From: an uncultured Eubacteriales bacterium | GTDB taxonomy: Bacteria > Bacillota > Clostridia > Oscillospirales > CAG-272 | Reading direction: 5' to 3' | DNA: 8,030 nucleotides | Assembly: GCA_934481515.1 (NCBI GenBank) | Contig: CAKSPO010000059.1 | Span: forward strand, 1-8,030 | Part shown: positions 1-6,898 of the stretch, in pieces | How the letters are laid out: each line of letters begins with the position of its first letter | How positions within the stretch are numbered: position 1 is the first letter of the stretch | Translations under genes and position numbers: made by a program | The notes under the pieces: model-generated | What the model was told of the DNA's origin: nothing | The model's input: only the letters and a program-made list of their open reading frames with translations | The model's database searches: none

Positions 1-3000
1 AGCATCATGTTGCCGTCCATGAAGCAGAGCCAGTTGCTGTTACCGCTGTAAGATTCTACGGTGTAGTCTGCCTGCAGTAAAATCTCCATTGTGCTCCCGG
101 GGTTTGCCCTGAGGGTTTCGCGCGCCTTGGTGCAAACGTCCTTCCAGCTTCCGGTAGCATCAAGAAACGCGCCTTCGTAAAACAGAAGGAACGGATATGT
201 GGCATTTCCCGCGAACTTTTCCGGAATCGCACCGTAAGCGGTAGAATACTTTGCCTGCTTCAGTATGCAGACGCGCCAGCCGTTTTCCGTCGTACCGGGG
301 GTCAGCTCCGCGAAGGAATCTCCTTTTTTGAAGAACAGTACCGGAATGCCTGCACTGTCCGGAAAATATCCCGTAAGAAATTCTCCCTTTTCATTAGCTC
401 CGGCACGGAGCACTGAGCCGCCGACTCTGATGTCCCGGAAGGAATCAATCCGCAGGGCTCCGCCGAAGAAAGCATACCTGACCTTAATTCCTCCGGTACC
501 GGTGTCGAACAGGGTCAGTTCCCGCTCCGGCAGATGTTCTCTTGCAAGGTCAATGATGCTGTCGGTAAAGGTGAAGTAAACGGTTGCCTGAGCGTTGCCG
601 GATGCCGTACCGCCAAACAAAGGATTGGTCACGGCAGACGCTTCTCCCACCGTCAGATAGACGTTGCGAAGCTGTACGTCTATGCTTTTTCCGTCTCCCG
701 CCGCGGTCAGGTCGCTGTGGAACAGCGGGCTTCCGGTCAGTATGACGGAGCCGTCGCGCAGGATGACGGAGGTCAACGACGGGTCGGATGCCCCGACCCA
801 GAGCGGGGCTTTTCCGGTGTTTGCCGCGGTCAGGCGGTAGCCGCCGAGATCAATGGTGATGTCTTCTTTGCCCGCGAGGTTGATCAGGTCACTGTCGGTA
901 AACGTATAATTGCGGAGCATGGTGACCGTTTTGCCGGAGGTTGCCGCCGTCATGGCTTCCTTCCAACTGTCATAGGTCTTCCCGTCCACGGAAAATGCTT
1001 TCTCTCCTGCGGGCATTTTGACAGGGCTTCCGCCGTTTTGTTCCATGACAAGGCTGATTCCGGAAACGGCGACGTCACTGTAGCATTCCGTAACCGTAAA
1101 ATCATCAAAATATGCCGGCATTTCGGTGCTTCCGGTCGGATGCAGCTGGACATACAATGTCTTTTTCTGGCTCAGAACCCCGTATTTCGCTTCATAGACG
1201 GTATACGGAAAGGAGAATTCGCTCCATTCGCCTGCCTTGGTCTCAAACGCATAATACACCCGGTCATAGTCCAGGATGCGGTCGCTTCTCGATGTGGCGC
1301 TGTTCAGCCAGAAACGGATCGGGCGGGAGACCGTGTCATAAACCCGCACCCGGATGAGAAACGTTCTTCCGAGATCCGCACGGGTCATTGCGGCTCCGTT
1401 TTCGATCAGAACGTCATTGGCAAACACAAAAGCGTTTTCCATGTTCTCATAGATGACATGGTCGCCCTTGTATTTTCCCGCGTTGGTTTTGGCGACCACC
1501 CGGAGTACGCGTGCTCCGTCCGGGGCACTTGCGGCATCGATCTGTGCATAGGAGGCACGGAAGGCTCCGGTGCCGCTTTCAAAGTTCTCCGCATAGCGCA
1601 CGGAGTTCCCCGCCGCCGTCTGTGTGCGGAAGAGCACCGAACGCTCACTTCCCGGTGCAAATCCGGCAAGATAATCGGTGGCATCAATCTCATAATAACC
1701 TTCTCCGCTGACCCGGACGCTGCCGATTTCCGCTCCGGTCTCCGCATCGCAGGCGCTGACCAGATTGGCGGCATTGTCGGTCACATACAGGCGGAAACGG
1801 TATCCGGTCGCCCCGGAGTACTCCGGCACCGTCAGGCGCAGAGCGGTTCCGGTCGTGTTCAGCAACAGTTCCGTTCCGGAAGAAAGCGGGGCGGTGTTCT
1901 CCGGGCGGGTGAAGAAAGAAGCGGTATAAGATTTTCCCATCGGGACGCCGTTGGCGCCCTTCATTTCCGCAGGCAGTGTCAGGGTATACTGCGCGCCGCC
2001 CTTCATGGCGCTCTCCGGGGTAAACGTCCATTCGGTATTTCCGTACGCGCTTTTCCAGCTTCCGGAAACCGCGTTTCCGTCCGCATCCGTCAGGACGGCA
2101 TGCCGAATTTCACTTTCCGGAACCTCTCCGATGAATTTCAGCGTGATGCCGGAGGTGGTGCGTATGACGGAGCCGCTCGCGGGATTGGAATAGGTCACGG
2201 ATACGGGAGTCTCCTTGAGGTAATAGTCCATGAACCGGAACAGGGCGTCGTAAATGTCCACGCCGTATACGGCATCCTTCCCCTGTGCAAAGGTATGTGC
2301 GATTTCCGCTTCATACCAAAGCGCCGGAAGATTCAGATTGTGGCAGAGGTTGACCAGAATGTTCTGCTGCCCGTACTCGGTGTTGTAGTTGTCCATCAGG
2401 TTTTTGGTGATAAATAACGGTGCGTACCCCTTGCCAAGGTAATCCGGTGCGCCACCGCAACAGGAGTAAACCGCCTGTGCACCGGAGGAGATTTCGGCTC
2501 CTCCCCATGCTGCCCACGGCTGGAGTTCTCCTCCTCTGATCGTCACCCCGTCCTTTGTATAGGAGGAGGTGATGCCTTTGTCGTAGCGGGTCTTCCCGGA
2601 CTGACCCGGAAGCAGACGCATATTGTAGAACGAATTGATCTTCTCATTGACCGACTGTGCGACCTCGGCATCGGTCTTTCCGTCCGCAGCGGTGAGAAGG
2701 TTCTCCCGCAGGATCGGTGCGCCGAGGTGGGTCATCCACGATGCTTTGGAGATACCGTAAATGCCGATGTGGTCGATATCAAAACGGTAGGTTTCCGGCT
2801 TCGACAGCGCCAGATACCGTGTGTACCGCATTCCCGCAGTTGCAATCTGCGATGCATTGTAGGTATAGGTGGCATAGGTCATATTGTCTCCGGTCACGCT
2901 CTTTCCGGCTCCGCTGCTGCCGTTGAAAGAACCGTAATGATCGCTCCTTCCCATCGGAATCATACCATAATCAAACATGACTCCGGCATATCCGTTGAAA

Positions 3001-3992
3001 AGAAATCCGAAGAATTGCGGACGGTCCTGCTTGGAAAAGGAGTTCATCAGGTAATCCGTCGAAGCAAACAGCGCCATCACGGGCACTTCCTTTGCAGGGT
3101 GAGTCGGATACATGGTATGGAAATACAGGTCAAGGTCGATCGGCGTTCCGTCCGGGCGGACGCAATCGGTGATGGTTTCCGCCTTGGTGTAAGCGATCTT
3201 TGTGTATGTCCCCTTGGCGTTGTCCACGGTCTTTCCTGCGGCGTCCCTGTACCAAACAGGTGCTGTTCCGTCAAAGGCGTTCTGCACCGTCTTCCGGCTC
3301 CCGTCCTCATGCACCCACCGGACGACGGAATCTTTTTTATACATCCGGAAATCGTTATTCCAGACGTTTACGATCTTCTCCAGTGTTCCGTCCGTTCCGT
3401 GCTTGTCCAACGAAAAATAGACCTCGTTGAGCGTGACGTTATATCCGGCGGGAAGTGCAAGGCTGTCCGTATAGGTTCCTGCCGGGAACAGCGTTTTGTC
3501 CGTGAAAAACGCACCGGACGCCATCCGGTTCCGCAGCAGCTGTACCGACCATTCCAGCGCCGGACTTTGCGCCTTCGGGTGATTGAGATAATCCAGAACA
3601 ACGACCACATAGCCGCGCTCCAGCAGAGAACGAAGAATGTCGATATCACTGTCCGTACCGATTCTTTCCGTATTGGTGTTGACAACGTAAAGAATGACCG
3701 GTGTTGCGCCAAGCGTCATGTACCCCGGCGTTGCGGCGCCCTTCGCGCTGTCATAATAGACCGTCGTCTCATACGGAATTCCGATGTATCCGTCGTTCGC
3801 CTCGCGGTGCGTGCTTCCCTGCCGGAAGGCGGCAAGCATTTCGTTCTGTCGAATTGTTTCCATGGCATCCGTTGCTCCTTTGTTTTCGTCTTGACCGCCT
3901 TCCGTTCCATCCGGAAGTGCCGACATCGGCAGGATGGGAAGCAGAATGCAGAACAACAAAAGGAACGACAGTATTTTCCGGTATGGCTTCAT
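1..3992 (-). CDS. Large secreted alpha/beta hydrolase with Big_5, carbohydrate-binding-like and beta-helix-like domains (3' end beyond window)
   Basis: One uninterrupted frame runs from an ATG at 3992 to the left edge (1330 codons plus two bases) with no stop in the window. AGGGAG lies 7 bases before the ATG. Residues 1-25 form a signal peptide (basic start, hydrophobic core, likely cut near MSA/LP), so the product is exported. Residues about 90-150 and 300-570 read as alpha/beta-hydrolase fold. The nucleophile elbow is GISKA with Ser415, a GxSxA variant of GxSxG; Asp534 (NLMDN) and His566 (IAHTF) are correctly ordered and spaced to complete a triad. Residues about 593-697 match the Big_5 (SbsA Ig-like) pattern: NPASG, an internal WTFTP, and ending SFFT. 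Residues about 798-970 (NFESG ... FDDFTV) resemble a carbohydrate-binding beta-sandwich. From about 998 on, TVTMLRN and ITIDLGGYRLT resemble pectate-lyase-like beta-helix repeats. I infer an extracellular esterase or peptidase acting on a polymer; the substrate is unknown. The AraC gene upstream is the likely regulator. Confidence 0.85.
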   Translation of the reverse strand, partial: MKPYRKILSFLLLFCILLPILPMSALPDGTEGGQDENKGATDAMETIRQNEMLAAFRQGSTHREANDGYIGIPYETTVYYDSAKGAATPGYMTLGATPVILYVVNTNTERIGTDSDIDILRSLLERGYVVVVLDYLNHPKAQSPALEWSVQLLRNRMASGAFFTDKTLFPAGTYTDSLALPAGYNVTLNEVYFSLDKHGTDGTLEKIVNVWNNDFRMYKKDSVVRWVHEDGSRKTVQNAFDGTAPVWYRDAAGKTVDNAKGTYTKIAYTKAETITDCVRPDGTPIDLDLYFHTMYPTHPAKEVPVMALFASTDYLMNSFSKQDRPQFFGFLFNGYAGVMFDYGMIPMGRSDHYGSFNGSSGAGKSVTGDNMTYATYTYNASQIATAGMRYTRYLALSKPETYRFDIDHIGIYGISKASWMTHLGAPILRENLLTAADGKTDAEVAQSVNEKINSFYNMRLLPGQSGKTRYDKGITSSYTKDGVTIRGGELQPWAAWGGAEISSGAQAVYSCCGGAPDYLGKGYAPLFITKNLMDNYNTEYGQQNILVNLCHNLNLPALWYEAEIAHTFAQGKDAVYGVDIYDALFRFMDYYLKETPVSVTYSNPASGSVIRTTSGITLKFIGEVPESEIRHAVLTDADGNAVSGSWKSAYGNTEWTFTPESAMKGGAQYTLTLPAEMKGANGVPMGKSYTASFFTRPENTAPLSSGTELLLNTTGTALRLTVPEYSGATGYRFRLYVTDNAANLVSACDAETGAEIGSVRVSGEGYYEIDATDYLAGFAPGSERSVLFRTQTAAGNSVRYAENFESGTGAFRASYAQIDAASAPDGARVLRVVAKTNAGKYKGDHVIYENMENAFVFANDVLIENGAAMTRADLGRTFLIRVRVYDTVSRPIRFWLNSATSRSDRILDYDRVYYAFETKAGEWSEFSFPYTVYEAKYGVLSQKKTLYVQLHPTGSTEMPAYFDDFTVTECYSDVAVSGISLVMEQNGGSPVKMPAGEKAFSVDGKTYDSWKEAMTAATSGKTVTMLRNYTFTDSDLINLAGKEDITIDLGGYRLTAANTGKAPLWVGASDPSLTSVILRDGSVILTGSPLFHSDLTAAGDGKSIDVQLRNVYLTVGEASAVTNPLFGGTASGNAQATVYFTFTDSIIDLAREHLPERELTLFDTGTGGIKVRYAFFGGALRIDSFRDIRVGGSVLRAGANEKGEFLTGYFPDSAGIPVLFFKKGDSFAELTPGTTENGWRVCILKQAKYSTAYGAIPEKFAGNATYPFLLFYEGAFLDATGSWKDVCTKARETLRANPGSTMEILLQADYTVESYSGNSNWLCFMDGNMM

Positions 3993-4057
3993 ATCCGTTC
4001 TCCCTTCAGCGGTTGAATTTTTTCGGGCGCTCCGAACTCCGGCGCCTCTGCTCTTTC

Positions 4058-4086
4058 ATTTTACCGCAGGTCCCTCTGTTTGTCGA
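4058..4086 (-). promoter_or_regulatory. Sigma-70-type promoter of the large hydrolase gene
   Basis: On the minus strand TCGACA (4086-4081, 5 of 6 to TTGACA) is followed after exactly 17 bases by TAAAAT (4063-4058, 5 of 6 to TATAAT). It lies between the AraC stop codon and the hydrolase ATG, predicting a leader of roughly 58 bases. Spacing and matches are good, but no transcript data are available. Confidence 0.6.
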
Positions 4087-4104
4087 TACCGGATTCTCTT
4101 CACA

Positions 4105-4959
4105 CTATGTCAATTTTTCCGATTTTTCGGGAGCAATGCCCGTCAGTGCGGGACGTGTTCCGAAATTTCGGCTTTCCGCCTCTGCCCGGCTCTGCGCACG
4201 GTAAAAGGTGTTCATACTGCGGAAGCCACATCGTTCCGCAACCCGGTAAATCGGCATTTCCGGGTGTTCCCGATGGATGCGTGCGGACTCGATGACCCGG
4301 CAGATGTTCAGAAATTCCGGGAAGCCGGCTCCCATGAAAGAATTGAACACTGTGGAAAAATAGTTTGCGGAATATCCGAACCGTTTTGCAACCGCATCTG
4401 CGGTCAGCGGCTCGGTGCAGTGCTCGCAGATGTATTTGACCGCCCGCAAAAGAGATGCCGTCTGCTTTTCGGGTTCCTTTTTCGGGAAGGAGGGATAATA
4501 CTTCGTCATCAGATAGCTTAGTGTATCAGCAAACGCGCTTTTGCACAGAAATGATTCCCCGTCCCATGTCTCGCGGGCGCCGTCGAGAAAGCGCCGGATC
4601 GTTTCAAAATGCTCTGTCCTTTCGTTGTGGGTCGGAAAGGAAATGCTGCCAAGGCGGTTGGCTTCTGTGAAAAAGCCGGAGCTGATGAGTACCACGTAGC
4701 AGGCATTTCCGCGTTCGTAATAGTACCGGTGCGGCTCCAGACTGTTCATAAAGCAGATCTCGCCTTCGTGCAGGTCATACGGCTTTCCGCCGATCACAAT
4801 CCGGATACACCCATTCAGTCCGAACGCAAATTCCACGGCGTGATGAAAGCCCGGCAACTGGTTCCCGCGCGGAATGCCCGTATCGTAATCTATGGTGCGG
4901 AGGTGAAAATAAACGGAATCCTTTTCATCTCTGATTTTCTCATACCATGCCTGAATCAT
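4105..4959 (-). CDS. AraC-family transcriptional regulator
   Basis: The 284-residue product has the usual AraC/XylS length and layout. Residues about 37-85 form a cupin-like sensor segment (FHHAVEFAFGLNGCIRIVI, then DLHEGEICFMNSLEPHRYYY). Residues about 165-258 hold the two helix-turn-helix units: the first at LTADAVAKRFGYSANYFSTV (185-204), the second at IYRVAERCGFRSMNTFYR (237-254). Such sensors often bind a sugar or related small molecule and activate a neighbouring catabolic gene. The start ATG is preceded by GGGAGG at 4 bases. The gene lies 112 bases upstream of the large hydrolase on the same strand with no convincing terminator between, so the two probably form a regulatory pair. The extreme C-terminus departs from the family: after FYRA the usual F..xxGxSPxxYR motif is not clean, so a late one-base frameshift is possible. 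Confidence 0.93.
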   Translation of the reverse strand: MIQAWYEKIRDEKDSVYFHLRTIDYDTGIPRGNQLPGFHHAVEFAFGLNGCIRIVIGGKPYDLHEGEICFMNSLEPHRYYYERGNACYVVLISSGFFTEANRLGSISFPTHNERTEHFETIRRFLDGARETWDGESFLCKSAFADTLSYLMTKYYPSFPKKEPEKQTASLLRAVKYICEHCTEPLTADAVAKRFGYSANYFSTVFNSFMGAGFPEFLNICRVIESARIHREHPEMPIYRVAERCGFRSMNTFYRAQSRAEAESRNFGTRPALTGIAPEKSEKLT

Positions 4960-5012
4960 ACTGCCTCCCTGCCTTCCGGAGCGGCGGAATTGGATTTGCC
5001 GATCTCTTTTTT

Positions 5013-5041
5013 AGAATAGCATACTTTTCTCCGCTTTGCAA
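5013..5041 (-). promoter_or_regulatory. Putative extended -10 promoter of the AraC gene
   Basis: On the minus strand TTGCAA (5041-5036) is followed after 17 bases by TATTCT (5018-5013), which is preceded by TGC, an extended -10 element. Each hexamer matches 4 of 6 consensus bases. It lies about 55 bases before the AraC start, just outside the putative insertion-sequence end, so the insertion would not have cut the promoter itself. Confidence 0.45.
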
Positions 5042-5068
5042 TCGGGGAAAGTAAATACGGGGAACAAA

Positions 5069-5086
5069 AATTGTAGTGTTACAATT
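5069..5086. promoter_or_regulatory. Perfect dyad AATTGTA-gtgt-TACAATT
   Basis: Seven-base arms separated by four bases form a perfect inverted repeat upstream of the AraC promoter and at the putative left end of the insertion-sequence remnant. It could be an operator for a dimeric regulator or merely part of the element's terminal repeat. The sequence alone does not decide this. Confidence 0.35.
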
Positions 5087-5460
5087 GATGTGAGACTAAA
5101 AACAAAAAAAGGTATAGAAAAAGTGATTGGGTTCAGATAGAATAGAATTACCCCTAACTCAAATTCTGAAAAGGTCTCAATCACCATGAAAAATGATACC
5201 GCAAAAAAGCGCTATTGTCCACACCTTTTGGAAACAAAATTGCACGCGGTGAAAATTTATCGGAAAACAAAAGACCTTTCTTTCGTCTGTCGGCGATACC
5301 ACATCTCCAAAGCCTCCCTGATGCGCCGGAACCGCGCCTATGACGGAACAAAAAACTCCCTGCAAAACCAGTCCCATAAACCGCATTCCTCTCACCGGAC
5401 TTCCCGGCGCAAAACTTCATTTTGGCAGCGACGTTTTTGCGAAAAACTATTGACAGTACC
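5071..5460 (+). mobile_element. Remnant (left part) of an insertion sequence
   Basis: The stretch begins with TGTAGTGTTACAATTGATG, which could be a terminal inverted repeat of a TGT...ACA-ended element (IS3/IS481-like). It continues through an A-rich leader into the first part of a transposase gene. No matching inverted repeat is seen downstream before the toxin locus begins, and the catalytic part of the transposase is absent, so the right portion has been lost. The left boundary is inferred from the TGT end only, and the right boundary is simply where the next repeat (5465) starts. Family assignment is uncertain. Confidence 0.4.
5123..5184 (+). promoter_or_regulatory. Dyad in the transposase leader that may mask the start codon
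   Basis: GTGATTG (5123-5129) is the exact reverse complement of CAATCAC (5178-5184). Inside it TTCAGA (5132-5137) pairs with TCTGAA (5165-5170), extendable by AAT with a bulge. The folded leader would end one base before the ATG at 5186 and occlude the weak AAGG ribosome site (5171-5174). Several insertion sequences use such hairpins to keep read-through transcripts from making transposase. The pairing is seen directly; the role is inferred. Confidence 0.4.
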
Positions 5461-5464
5461 CCCG

Positions 5465-5526
5465 TTTGTCACTTTCACACACAACTCTTTTTGCAAAAAC
5501 CACCCCGCCAAAGCGGGGTGGGGAAA
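5465..5526. repeat. Direct repeat copy 1: terminator plus flank of toxin cassettes
   Basis: This block resembles 6898-6960 in the same orientation. Both contain TTTGTCA, then CACACACAAC, a short A/T-rich spacer and an identical hairpin (CCACCCCGC arm, CAAA loop). The copies are offset by about 1434 bases and bound the orphan RHS cassette. Similarity stops abruptly on the left side of each copy, which suggests recombination edges. Confidence 0.7.
5495..5521 (-). terminator. Rho-independent terminator after the small membrane-protein gene
   Basis: Read on the minus strand, a perfect 9-bp GC-rich stem (arms 5513-5521 and 5500-5508, loop 5509-5512) is followed by TTTTT. It starts 7 bases after the stop codon at 5529. 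On the plus strand the hairpin is followed by GGAAAAA, so it works for minus-strand transcription only. Confidence 0.85.
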
Positions 5527-5528
5527 AA

Positions 5529-5753
5529 TCATTCGTCTTCGTCTTCTTCGTTTTTTATTTTTCTAATTCTGTCTACTAATCTAAGATCATGAATCAGGAA
5601 GGTCAGAACAATGCTGGTAAAATCACATATTAAAGCTACCCACCAAAGCCAAGGGAAATATCCTCCCCCCTCAAAATACATGCCAATATAACACAATGGA
5701 TAAATTAGAATTCCCAATCCTAAGTATTTCAAAAAGGCTAACACAGCTTTCAT
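5529..5753 (-). CDS. Small membrane protein, possible immunity protein of the orphan toxin cassette
   Basis: The product has 74 residues from the ATG at 5753, preceded by AGAAAGG at 6 bases. A TTG two codons upstream is an alternative start but lies inside the ribosome-site spacing. Two hydrophobic segments are visible: about residues 3-27 (VLAFLKYLGLGILIYPLCYI region) and 34-55 (YFPWLWWVALICDFTSIVLT region). A charged cytoplasmic-type tail ending KIKNEEDEDE follows. It is the last gene before a strong terminator and lies in the AT-rich toxin/immunity stretch, transcribed with the genes to its right. Small multi-pass proteins occur as immunity proteins for membrane-acting or periplasm-acting toxins. 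I cannot assign a family, and no toxin directly preceding it is intact, so its partner may have been lost. Confidence 0.6.
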   Translation of the reverse strand: MKAVLAFLKYLGLGILIYPLCYIGMYFEGGGYFPWLWWVALICDFTSIVLTFLIHDLRLVDRIRKIKNEEDEDE

Positions 5754-5778
5754 AAGCAACCTTTCTCTCTATGCTGAA

Positions 5779-5838
5779 TCAGTAGAGTTTCCACCCGCAG
5801 TTATCAAAATCAGGTTCTGTGAAGATTGCTCTTCCCAT
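5779..5838 (-). other. Possible peptide-coding remnant (MGRAIFTEPDFDNCGWKLY)
   Basis: Between the two small genes a frame encodes 19 residues from ATG 5838 to TGA 5779, and it stays open back to a TGA about 13 codons earlier. Its composition (acidic, Trp, Cys, aromatic end) looks more protein-like than random AT-rich DNA. It may be the C-terminal remnant of a lost gene from an older cassette. There is no ribosome binding site of note, so this is a weak call. Confidence 0.2.
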
Positions 5839-5878
5839 GTAAAGCAAATGAAAAATCAAGGAATATAAATTCTTTCAA

Positions 5879-6202
5879 TTAAGATTTTTTATTTATCTCT
5901 GAGTTTAAAAACTCCCTTACAAACTGTTTGGCTCTTTCTACCTGTTCCTTGTAAGATTTCCCTTCCCAAGAAATTGTGTCAGATAGCTGGACTCCGTATC
6001 CATGATTTGCAAATGGATAAGGATACCACTGAAAGTGCATCTTATGTTCTTCATAATTGAACCCAATTATAAGAGTTTGATCCTCTTTGTTAAAAGCCAC
6101 AGTAGGAACAATATTATGTTTTAAGTCATGGGCGTAGGAAAAGCCATATTCACTCACGAATGCAAAATCCTCCACAAATCTTTTGTATATAGATTTAAAC
6201 AT
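5879..6202 (-). CDS. Probable immunity protein for the orphan RHS toxin tail
   Basis: The product has 107 residues and is small, soluble and rich in aromatics, with no signal peptide or membrane segment. It starts FKSIYKRFVEDFAFVSEYGF, continues with an alternating beta-rich middle (TLIIGFNYEE, then MHFQWYPYPF) and ends in a helical stretch (YKEQVERAKQFVREFL). This alpha/beta layout is common among polymorphic-toxin immunity proteins, but I recognise no named family. GGAGGGG lies 7 bases before the ATG, a much stronger ribosome site than those of its neighbours. It begins 17 bases after the stop of the toxin-tail remnant at 6220, the classic toxin-then-immunity order. An intact immunity gene beside a broken toxin suggests that it still protects against sister cells carrying the working toxin. 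Confidence 0.65.
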   Translation of the reverse strand: MFKSIYKRFVEDFAFVSEYGFSYAHDLKHNIVPTVAFNKEDQTLIIGFNYEEHKMHFQWYPYPFANHGYGVQLSDTISWEGKSYKEQVERAKQFVREFLNSEINKKS

Positions 6203-6219
6203 AACTTTTCCCCTCCAAA

Positions 6220-6510
6220 TTAAAACAAGTTTATAAACAGTTTGTACCCATACTTTGCAATCAACGCAAGCTCCTTCCCATAGGAACCGGTTGCCGGACC
6301 TCCGAGATTATAAACAGTTCCACCGAATCGCATTACACTTCTTACATAATGGTAATTATTTGCCCATCCTAATCTGCTTGCCAATGTCGGACCTAATATT
6401 TTTTCAAAAGTTTTATAGCCCCTTAATCCGGAATAAAACTCCAGATTTCTCGCGTTCGCCACTCTCTCAAACTGTCCAACTTTTCCAATCAAGAGAACGG
6501 AAGGGGTTCA
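6220..6510 (-). pseudogene. C-terminal toxin tail of an orphan RHS cassette, detached by frameshift/deletion
   Basis: The frame is open from after a TGA at 6508 to the stop at 6220; the only initiator is a TTG at 6492, without a ribosome site. The peptide (about 90 residues; GKVGQFERVANARNLEFYSG, then GWANNYHYVRSVMRFGGTVY and GPATGSYGKELALIAKYGYK) reads as the end of a toxin tip. It has several Arg, His and Tyr residues and a Gly-rich stretch. It overlaps the end of the RHS-repeat fragment in another frame, so the two are no longer translated as one chain, and the RHS core end and pretoxin region are missing. The toxin family is not recognised. Its immunity candidate follows directly. Confidence 0.6.
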
Positions 6511-6898
6511 AAATACCGATATGGGTGGCATCGGTGATTTCGGTGCCTGTCGCGTTGAGAACTTTGCAATTTCCCCATGCGTCGTACTTGTATTTTACCA
6601 TGGTTGCGCCGGTGCTGTCAAGTAGTTCGACAATATTTCCCTGTGCATCTTTTCGATAAATGTAGGTAGAATCAGCATACTTTACCGCAAATACGCCTGT
6701 ATGATCGTAGAGGAACTCCAAGCCGTTGCTCTGCTTAATCAGATTGCCATTGGAATCATAAGTAAACGTAATGCCGTTCTTTGCTGTTCTGCGACCGTGT
6801 GCATCGTACGTGAAGGTCGTGCCGTAGTAAGACTTAAGCGCTCTGCCACACTCCCAGACAGCAGGCTTTCCGCGGTAGGTGGTCGGGTTGCCGCCCAT
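6467..6898 (-). pseudogene. Orphan RHS-repeat fragment
   Basis: The frame gives 143 residues, of which 1-134 are RHS/YD repeat sequence: FTYDAHGRRTAKNG, FTYDSNGNLIKQSNGLEFLY, YIYRKDAQGNIVELLDSTGA, YKYDAWGNC, and HIGILNPFR just before the point where the core normally continues into its conserved end. After NPFR (about 6497) homology stops and the last nine residues run out of frame. A TGA two codons before the ATG closes the frame, and the first repeat is cut near GNPTTYRG. There is no good ribosome site, and a terminator lies about 30 bases upstream, so independent expression is unlikely. RHS proteins wrap the toxin in a shell built of these repeats; here the piece can serve only as a homology tract for recombination with the main RHS gene. 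Confidence 0.75.

Larger units (their letters stand above)
5186..5566 (+). pseudogene. Truncated insertion-sequence transposase, N-terminal helix-turn-helix part only
   Basis: The frame gives 126 residues, of which about the first 72 (to near 5401) read as the DNA-binding start of an IS3/IS481-like transposase: a basic N-terminus, then LHAVKIYRKTKDLSFVCRRY and HISKASLMRRNRAYDGTK, a homeodomain-like helix-turn-helix. A complete enzyme of this type has several hundred residues and an rve (DDE) integrase domain; none follows. The remaining residues are a frame running out through unrelated DNA, including the inverse of a minus-strand terminator (5495-5521), and even overlapping the opposite-strand membrane-protein gene. 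It therefore cannot transpose by itself. It marks the boundary between the hydrolase region and the toxin locus, consistent with past rearrangement there. Exact family and break position are uncertain. Confidence 0.6.

Noticed and set aside
534..2417. 627-codon plus-strand open frame
   Set aside because: It lies entirely antisense to the hydrolase frame, which has a signal peptide and recognisable domains. Its translation is low in recognisable motifs and rich in Arg, Gly and Cys, as expected for a shadow of a GC-rich gene.
2727..4016. 429-codon plus-strand open frame
   Set aside because: Antisense to the N-terminal part of the same hydrolase gene, with no ribosome site or recognisable domain.
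4025..4046. GGCGC/GCGCC inverted repeat as a terminator between the AraC and hydrolase genes
   Set aside because: The stem is only 5 bp with a mismatched interior and no T-tract on the minus strand, and it lies within the predicted hydrolase leader.
6307..6312. Perfect TATAAT on the minus strand inside the toxin tail, as a promoter for the immunity gene
   Set aside because: No acceptable -35 hexamer lies at 16-18 bases, and such matches are frequent by chance in AT-rich DNA.
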